DNA of 11,077 nucleotides from Akkermansia sp. (GTDB lineage Bacteria; Verrucomicrobiota; Verrucomicrobiia; Verrucomicrobiales; Akkermansiaceae): positions 1-11,077 of the forward strand of contig JAGBZE010000050.1 in NCBI GenBank assembly GCA_017628435.1, written 5' to 3'. Under the pieces are notes generated by a model. It was not told the origin of the DNA. It saw only the letters and a program-made list of their open reading frames with translations, and searched no databases. Below are positions 6,968 through 11,077 of the stretch, piece after piece; position 1 is the stretch's first letter, and every line of letters begins with the position of its first letter. Position numbers and translations under genes: made by a program.

Positions 6968-8137
6968 ATGATTATCGGTATTCTCAACTCCGGTGGCGAC
7001 TGCCCCGGTATCAACGCGGTGATTGAAGGCTATGTATCAGCAGCCTATCGCCGAGGTTGGCGAGTTATCGGTTTCCATGACGGTTTTGAAGGCCTCCTGC
7101 CCATCGCAGGAGGCCGCCGTTATGAAACCCTGACCCCCAGTAAAACCCACAAAATCCGTGCCCACGGCGGTACTATTCTCGGCACAACCAGCACAGGCAA
7201 CTTCAAGGTAGTCACCAACAAGGTGGGGCGCCGCCAGGTGGATCGGGAAGTAATGGCCAAGGCCAAGAAGACCATCAACGCCCTTGGTCTTGAAGCGCTT
7301 GCCGTTATCGGCGGCAGTGGTTCGGCCCGCACAGCCAAGCTCCTTTCCGAGGAAGGTCTGCCCGTGATTTCCATTCCCAAGACCATCAATAACGACCTCT
7401 GCTCGGACTCCGACTACACCTTCGGCTTCCACAGCGCCGTCACCGTGGTTACGGAATCCATTGACCGCATCCGCACCACCGCCAACGCTCACCAACGCAT
7501 GATGGTGATTGAGGTAATGGGCGACATGTCCGGCTGGATTGCTCTGTACGGCGGCATTGCCGCAGCTGCAGACGTAGTACTCATCCCTGAGATTGATTAT
7601 GATCTCGACAAGGTCATCGAATGCATCAAGGCTCGCAAGGCAACCGGTCAGCGCGAAATCATCGTGGTAGTGGCAGAAGGCTCACGCCTGAACGGTCAGC
7701 TGGTTACCGTACACAATAAGGAAAACGGCGATGAACGTCTGGGAGGTATCGGCAACAAGCTCACCCATATCCTGCAGGAACGCACCGGCATCGAAACCCG
7801 CTACTGCGTGTTGGGTCATACGCAGCGCGGTGGTTCACCCTGCGCCTTCGACCGCATTCTCGGCGTCCGCTTCGGCGTAGAAGCTGTAAAGCTCATCGAG
7901 AAGAAAGACTTTGGCAAGACTGTGGTACTCAATGGGCTCAACATCGACAACGTGCCGATTGAAGAAGCTGTGGCTCACCACCGCTTTGTAAATCCGGACA
8001 GCCAGATTATCAGCACGGCTCGCGACCTTGGTATCATTTTCGGTGACCGAGCCCCGGAAGAAATGCACAGTGACCGTGCACAGGCTGCAAAGCCGGCAGG
8101 AAAGTCGGCCCGCAAGTACTGCAAATCCAAGAAATGA
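6968..8137 (+). CDS. Phosphofructokinase paralog with replaced catalytic residues (probable pseudoenzyme)
   Basis: This 389-residue protein is a clear PFK-fold member, very similar throughout to the phosphofructokinase at 9102-10202. It keeps NSGGDCPGINA (7-17), GGTILGT (67-73) and GHTQRGGSP (283-291). Its chemistry residues differ: GGDGS is GGSGS (115-119, Ser117 for the Mg-binding Asp), PKTIDND is PKTINND (137-143, Asn141 for the catalytic Asp), and MGRHAG is MGDMSG (184-189, Asp186 for Arg). The fructose-6-phosphate pocket by homology to E. coli PFK appears intact (Arg169, Met184, Glu237, Arg278, His284, Arg287). A lysine-rich tail of about 18 residues (372-389) is absent from the paralog. 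I infer a catalytically dead sugar-phosphate sensor or regulatory subunit, comparable to the plant PPi-PFK alpha subunit. The long intact frame argues against a decaying gene. The stop overlaps the next start (ATGA). Confidence 0.9.
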   Translation: MIIGILNSGGDCPGINAVIEGYVSAAYRRGWRVIGFHDGFEGLLPIAGGRRYETLTPSKTHKIRAHGGTILGTTSTGNFKVVTNKVGRRQVDREVMAKAKKTINALGLEALAVIGGSGSARTAKLLSEEGLPVISIPKTINNDLCSDSDYTFGFHSAVTVVTESIDRIRTTANAHQRMMVIEVMGDMSGWIALYGGIAAAADVVLIPEIDYDLDKVIECIKARKATGQREIIVVVAEGSRLNGQLVTVHNKENGDERLGGIGNKLTHILQERTGIETRYCVLGHTQRGGSPCAFDRILGVRFGVEAVKLIEKKDFGKTVVLNGLNIDNVPIEEAVAHHRFVNPDSQIISTARDLGIIFGDRAPEEMHSDRAQAAKPAGKSARKYCKSKK

Positions 8138-9096
8138 ATAAAGCCCTCACATATCTCTGTACGTTAGGGATCGCTGTATGCGGGCTATTCACCTCCTGCA
8201 CCTACCAGCGAATCATCACCCCGGAACAGACAACCCCCAGTTATGTAACGCTGGAGGTCAATTCCGGACGTGTGCTCTACTCATCCAACTCCAACCTCAA
8301 ACGCCCCATCGGCATGCTGACCAACCTGGCCACTGCCGTGGTGGTGATGGACTGGGTGAATGCTCACGGTGTAGACATGAACCGCCTGATTACAGTTCCG
8401 GCACAGGCCGTCATGTGGCAGCGTACTAACCTGCTCCGCCTGCGTGCTGGCGACAGCATCTCCGTGCGTGATGCGCTCTATTCCTCACTCATGTGGGATG
8501 ACAGCGCCTGCGCCACCACCCTGGCATATGCGTGCGGCAGCGTGCTGAGCAACAGCAATCCGGAAAATGCCTTCATCGCCCAGATGAACAACCTCGCCCG
8601 CCGCCTGGGCATGACATCCACCGTGTTCAAGGGCACGAACGGAGCCGTCATCACCCAGTCCTCGGCCCGCGATATGGCGCTGCTGGGCATGTATGCCATC
8701 AATGACCCCAACCTGCTGGCCATCACGGCACAGACTGGTTGCATTGTCACCATCCACTCCCCCAGCGGCAACCGCCGCCAGACCATCCGCAACAACAACA
8801 AGTTGCTGAGCGGTTCCGGCCATGTGGACGGGCTCAAGGTCGGTCAGTCACGCAGCGCAGGCAGCTGCCTCATGGTAACCGCCCGCCGCGCCTCGGTAAA
8901 GCGAGTAAACCCTGCCACCGGCAAGGAAGCCACCTTCCCCCAGCGCCTGCTCATTGTCATGCTCGGCATGCCCTCCTCCACCACACGTTACCAGGAAGCT
9001 TCCCGTTTCCTGCGCGATGGCTGGAACGCCTGGGATGCATGGCTTCCCACTAACGACTATCAGGATAGATCCAAATTCATTATACTTCCCAATTAA
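8134..9096 (+). CDS. S11 peptidase-like (D-Ala-D-Ala carboxypeptidase family) lipoprotein lacking catalytic motifs
   Basis: This 320-residue envelope protein is probably lipid-anchored: a basic-hydrophobic signal sequence ends in LFTSC, with Cys22 as the likely lipidated residue. The rest follows the low-molecular-weight penicillin-binding protein pattern: SGRVLYSSNSNLKRP (44-58), then the SxxK position, a GDSISVRDALYSSLM helix (106-120), FKGTNG (165-170), SARDMALLGMYA (177-188) and VDGLKVGQSRSAG (231-243). By my alignment the SxxK motif is GMLT (60-63), SxN is DDS (122-124), and KTG is KVG (235-237). The nucleophilic Ser and general-base Lys are therefore missing, and the protein probably cannot cleave peptidoglycan; a wall-binding or scaffold role is possible. 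It overlaps the upstream paralog gene by 4 bp, and the next gene begins 5 nt after its stop, so translational coupling is likely. The family call is good; the loss of activity rests on hand alignment. Confidence 0.82.
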   Translation: MNKALTYLCTLGIAVCGLFTSCTYQRIITPEQTTPSYVTLEVNSGRVLYSSNSNLKRPIGMLTNLATAVVVMDWVNAHGVDMNRLITVPAQAVMWQRTNLLRLRAGDSISVRDALYSSLMWDDSACATTLAYACGSVLSNSNPENAFIAQMNNLARRLGMTSTVFKGTNGAVITQSSARDMALLGMYAINDPNLLAITAQTGCIVTIHSPSGNRRQTIRNNNKLLSGSGHVDGLKVGQSRSAGSCLMVTARRASVKRVNPATGKEATFPQRLLIVMLGMPSSTTRYQEASRFLRDGWNAWDAWLPTNDYQDRSKFIILPN

Positions 9097-9101
9097 ACAT
9101 C

Positions 9102-10202
9102 ATGAACGTAGGTATTCTCAACGCCGGTGGCGACTGCCCCGGCCTTAACGCCGTGATTGAAGGTGCCGTGGCGGCTGCTTCCGCCCGTGGCTGGACGGTT
9201 TACGGCTTCTATGATGGCTTCGAGGGTCTGCTCTCCACGCCCGATAACGAGCGTTGGCGCATCCTCACGCCCGAAAACTGCCTCAATATCCGCTCCACCG
9301 GCGGCACCATTCTCGGTACGGTGAACAAGGGCAACTTCACCGTGAAAAGCGGTGTGGGCGGTCGCATGCAGATTGCCGAGGAAGTTCTGGAACGCAGCAA
9401 GGCTACCGTAGATCGCCTTGGCCTCTCAGCCCTCATTGTTGTAGGTGGCGATGGTTCCCAGACCATTGGTCAGGAGCTGCGCCAGATTGGCCTGCCCATC
9501 GTGGGCGTGCCCAAGACCATCGACAACGACCTGGGCGCCACGGACTACACCTTCGGCTTCTGGACCGCCGTTTCCGTTGTGAGCAAACAGCTCGACCGAC
9601 TGCGTACCACCGCTTACTCCCACCAGCGTATGATGGTGGTGGAAGTGATGGGGCGTCACGCCGGCTGGATTGCCCTGTACGGCGGTATCTCTGGCGGTGC
9701 AGACGTAATTCTCATCCCCGAGATTCCCTTTACCCTGGAGGATGTGGTTCGCAAGGTAGAGCTAACCAAGGCTCTCGGCCAGCGCGAAATCATCATTGTG
9801 GTAAGTGAAGGCGCCACCATTGGTGGCAAGCTCCTCACGCTGGATGAAGAGACCAAGGGCGAAGTACGTCTTGGCGGCATCGCAGCCTTCCTTTCCACCA
9901 AACTGGAAACCATCACCGGTATCGAAACCCGATACTGCGTGCTCGGCCACACCCAGCGCGGCGGTTCCCCGATTCCCTTCGACCGAGTGCTCGGCGTGCG
10001 CTGCGGCGCCAAAGCCATCGATCTCATCGAGGAAGGCAAGTTCGGTGAAACTGTCGCCCTGCACCGAACCGACATGGTATCCATGCCCATCGAGGAAGCC
10101 GTGCGCACCCTGCACCTGGTGGACAGTAAGAGCCAGCTCATCGAAGCAGCCCGCGAAATCGGCATCTCCTTCGGTGATGCCAACGACCTTGGCAACTTCT
10201 GA
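9102..10202 (+). CDS. pfkA: 6-phosphofructokinase (ATP/mixed-substrate type, intact active site)
   Basis: The enzyme phosphorylates fructose-6-phosphate to fructose-1,6-bisphosphate, committing carbon to glycolysis in the cytosol. All motifs are intact in its 366 residues: NAGGDCPGLNA (7-17), GGTILGT (67-73), GGDGS (115-119, Mg-binding Asp117), PKTIDND (137-143, catalytic Asp141), RTTAYSHQR (168-176), MGRHAG (183-188), GATIGGK (237-243) and GHTQRGGSP (282-290). The Lys in PKT is typical of PPi-dependent and group III enzymes, whereas Gly after GGD is typical of ATP users, so this resembles the group III mixed type; the phosphoryl donor cannot be fixed from sequence alone. Asn75 stands where E. 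coli has Arg72. It is the last gene of the operon, ends with tandem stops TGA TAA, and is followed by a strong terminator. It is a close paralog of the gene at 6968-8137. Confidence 0.93.
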   Translation: MNVGILNAGGDCPGLNAVIEGAVAAASARGWTVYGFYDGFEGLLSTPDNERWRILTPENCLNIRSTGGTILGTVNKGNFTVKSGVGGRMQIAEEVLERSKATVDRLGLSALIVVGGDGSQTIGQELRQIGLPIVGVPKTIDNDLGATDYTFGFWTAVSVVSKQLDRLRTTAYSHQRMMVVEVMGRHAGWIALYGGISGGADVILIPEIPFTLEDVVRKVELTKALGQREIIIVVSEGATIGGKLLTLDEETKGEVRLGGIAAFLSTKLETITGIETRYCVLGHTQRGGSPIPFDRVLGVRCGAKAIDLIEEGKFGETVALHRTDMVSMPIEEAVRTLHLVDSKSQLIEAAREIGISFGDANDLGNF

Positions 10203-10224
10203 TAAGCCCGCACCGTCACATGTT

Positions 10225-10260
10225 CAACCGCCGCAGAATTACTCTGCGGCGGTTGTTTTT
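10225..10260 (+). terminator. Strong intrinsic terminator of the five-gene operon
   Basis: A perfect 13-bp stem (10225-10237 with 10243-10255), GC-rich in its core, closes a 5-nt loop and runs straight into a T tract (10256-10260). It lies 20 nt after the second stop codon of the last operon gene. Confidence 0.92.
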
Positions 10261-10343
10261 CATGCATTCAATCTGGAACAGCCCTCATGAAGCATTGGAA
10301 CACATGCGCCCCTTTTTTCCTGCCAGCACAACAAACTTTCTAC

Positions 10344-10372
10344 TTGTGTTATTGCAGGGAACATGGTATATA
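10344..10372 (+). promoter_or_regulatory. Sigma70-like promoter for the TRL-like lipoprotein genes
   Basis: TTGTGT (10344-10349) and TATATA (10367-10372) are separated by exactly 17 bp, with a TGG extended -10 element just upstream. Transcription would begin near 10379, leaving a leader of about 70 nt before the ATG at 10451. The -10 is the centre of a perfect 10-bp palindrome, GGTATATACC (10365-10374), which could be an operator or chance. The rest of 10261-10450 shows no gene. Confidence 0.5.
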
Positions 10373-10450
10373 CCGTGAATCTCCCGGAAAGGGCTCCCTT
10401 GATGTTTTTTCCCGGTCTGATAAACAACCTGAACATTATCCCAAATAAAC

Positions 10451-11077
10451 ATGAAAAAAGCATTTGTATCTGCCGCTCTTGCCGTATCCGCTGTTATTCT
10501 CAGCAGCTGCGTTTCTCCCATTGGTGCAGTCTATACTGACACAACTCTTCCTGTGACCGCTACCGCCGCTGCCGGCGCCAGCAAGGTTGGCACTGCTACT
10601 TCCACCACGTATCTTGGTCTCTGGGCCGAGGGCGATGCCTCCATCAATGCAGCCAAGAAGAACGGTGGTATCACAACCGTTTCTTCCGTGGATGAAAAGA
10701 TTAAGACCATCCTCGGCATCGTCACCACCTACACCACCACCGTGCGTGGCAACAAATCCTCCGATATAGAATCCAAACAAGCCCCCCCTAAAATGATGAA
10801 GAAAGCATTTGTATCTGCCGCTCTCGCCATTTCGGCACTTACCCTTTGCAGCTGCGCTGTTAGCCGTGTAGGCGCCATTTACACCGACATTTCCGCCCCC
10901 AAAGCCAGCACCTGCGCCGGTGACAGCAGCAAGGTAGGCACCTCCACCTCCACCACTTATCTTGGCCTCTGGGCCGAGGGCGATGCTTCCATTGAAGCAG
11001 CCAAGAAGAACGGCGGCATTACCACCGTTTCCTCCGTTGATACCAAGATTGAAAGCATCCTGGGTATCATCTCCACC
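10451..11077 (+). CDS. Tandem TRL-like lipoproteins in one open frame (partial at window end)
   Basis: The frame from ATG 10451 stays open for 209 codons to the window edge and contains two copies of a short TRL-like family lipoprotein of unknown function. Copy 1 (residues 1 to about 101) has a signal peptide with lipobox LSSC (Cys20), then VGAVYTD-like and SKVGTATSTTYLGLWAEGDA segments and GGITTVSSVD, all typical of the family. Copy 2 begins at Met115 or Met116 (10793/10796), with its own signal peptide and lipobox LCSC, and is nearly identical in the core. Family members are normally single units of about 100 residues. Here no stop separates them: residues 102-114 (KSSDIESKQAPPK) look like translated spacer containing a run of seven C. 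Either two genes were joined by a one-base change, or the tract is variable. In a fused product the second signal peptide would be internal. Copy 2 lacks its last residues. Confidence 0.75.
   Translation, partial: MKKAFVSAALAVSAVILSSCVSPIGAVYTDTTLPVTATAAAGASKVGTATSTTYLGLWAEGDASINAAKKNGGITTVSSVDEKIKTILGIVTTYTTTVRGNKSSDIESKQAPPKMMKKAFVSAALAISALTLCSCAVSRVGAIYTDISAPKASTCAGDSSKVGTSTSTTYLGLWAEGDASIEAAKKNGGITTVSSVDTKIESILGIIST
10782..10788 (+). repeat. Seven-C homopolymer at the lipoprotein junction
   Basis: The run g-ccccccc-taaaatgatg lies 4 bp before the first ATG of copy 2. With seven C the two units are in frame. With six C, copy 1 ends at a TGA that overlaps the second-copy ATG (ATGA coupling). 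With eight C, it ends at TAA directly after the tract. It is a plausible slipped-strand site and also a common place for sequencing error. Confidence 0.7.
10796..11077 (+). repeat. Second copy of the tandem TRL-like lipoprotein unit
   Basis: This copy repeats 10451 onward. The first 29 bases of the two units differ at only one position (AAA versus AAG Lys codon), and the stretch encoding TTYLGLWAEGDASI is almost unchanged. The sequence between signal peptide and core has diverged (TTLPVTATAAAGA against ISAPKASTCAGDS). This indicates a tandem duplication with the conserved parts held by selection or gene conversion. If the C run is six or eight bases in the genome, this is an independent gene starting at 10793 or 10796 and continuing past the window. 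Confidence 0.7.

Larger units (their letters stand above)
4812..10202 (+). other. Probable five-gene operon: sialic acid catabolism, two PFK paralogs, S11-like lipoprotein
   Basis: Five genes on the same strand are separated by 21, 17, -4 and 5 nt and are bounded by intrinsic terminators on both sides, so one transcript is very likely. Known pathway logic connects the first two genes (Neu5Ac to ManNAc to GlcNAc) with the phosphofructokinases, through fructose-6-phosphate made by GlcNAc kinase, NagA and NagB, none of which is here. No sialidase, transporter or regulator gene lies in the window. The role of the lipoprotein gene in this set is unknown. Confidence 0.75.

Noticed and set aside
9656..10267. 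203-codon minus-strand frame opposite the second phosphofructokinase
   Set aside because: It is Ser/Arg/Pro-rich, has no motif, and starts beyond the strong operon terminator; treated as a shadow.
10451..11077. CRISPR-like or other short repeat array at the right end
   Set aside because: The repetition is a two-copy duplication of a coding unit, not regularly spaced short repeats.

Overview
The window looks like chromosomal DNA from a gut-type Verrucomicrobiota, most like Akkermansia. This is an inference from several signs: GC-rich coding sequence; + strand genes with no Shine-Dalgarno motif before their starts; a sialic acid lyase next to an AGE-type epimerase; and TRL-like lipoproteins with lipoboxes ending in SC. 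No rRNA, tRNA, CRISPR array or insertion sequence was seen.

Left part, minus strand (1-4192): a gpmA-type phosphoglycerate mutase is followed by two colinear genes of unknown function, a Q/R/E-rich helical protein of about 410 residues and a very large protein cut by the window edge (at least 732 residues). Their composition and pairing resemble phage internal-virion (DNA-ejection) or polyvalent proteins. That is resemblance only; no domain was identified. A 69-bp divergent spacer separates gpmA from a small membrane-anchored protein on the + strand (4262-4693), which ends at an intrinsic terminator.

Centre, plus strand (4812-10202): five closely packed genes lie between two intrinsic terminators and probably form one operon: N-acetylneuraminate lyase, AGE-family epimerase, a phosphofructokinase paralog, an S11 (D-Ala-D-Ala carboxypeptidase)-like lipoprotein, and a second phosphofructokinase. 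The first two would turn sialic acid into pyruvate and GlcNAc. After phosphorylation, deacetylation and deamination by enzymes not in this window, the product reaches fructose-6-phosphate, the substrate of the intact phosphofructokinase. The striking point is that the first phosphofructokinase has lost its Mg-binding Asp (GGDGS to GGSGS) and its catalytic Asp (TIDND to TINND) but keeps its fructose-6-phosphate pocket. The S11-like lipoprotein, which overlaps it by 4 bp, has lost the SxxK and SxN motifs. Two apparent pseudoenzymes therefore sit directly before an intact phosphofructokinase.

Right part, plus strand (10203-11077): after a strong terminator and a good sigma70-like promoter come two near-identical TRL-like lipoprotein units. 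They are read in one open frame only because of a run of seven C at their junction. Six C would give a TGA overlapping the second ATG, and eight C would give TAA. This is either a slippage switch, a true fusion, or a sequencing error.
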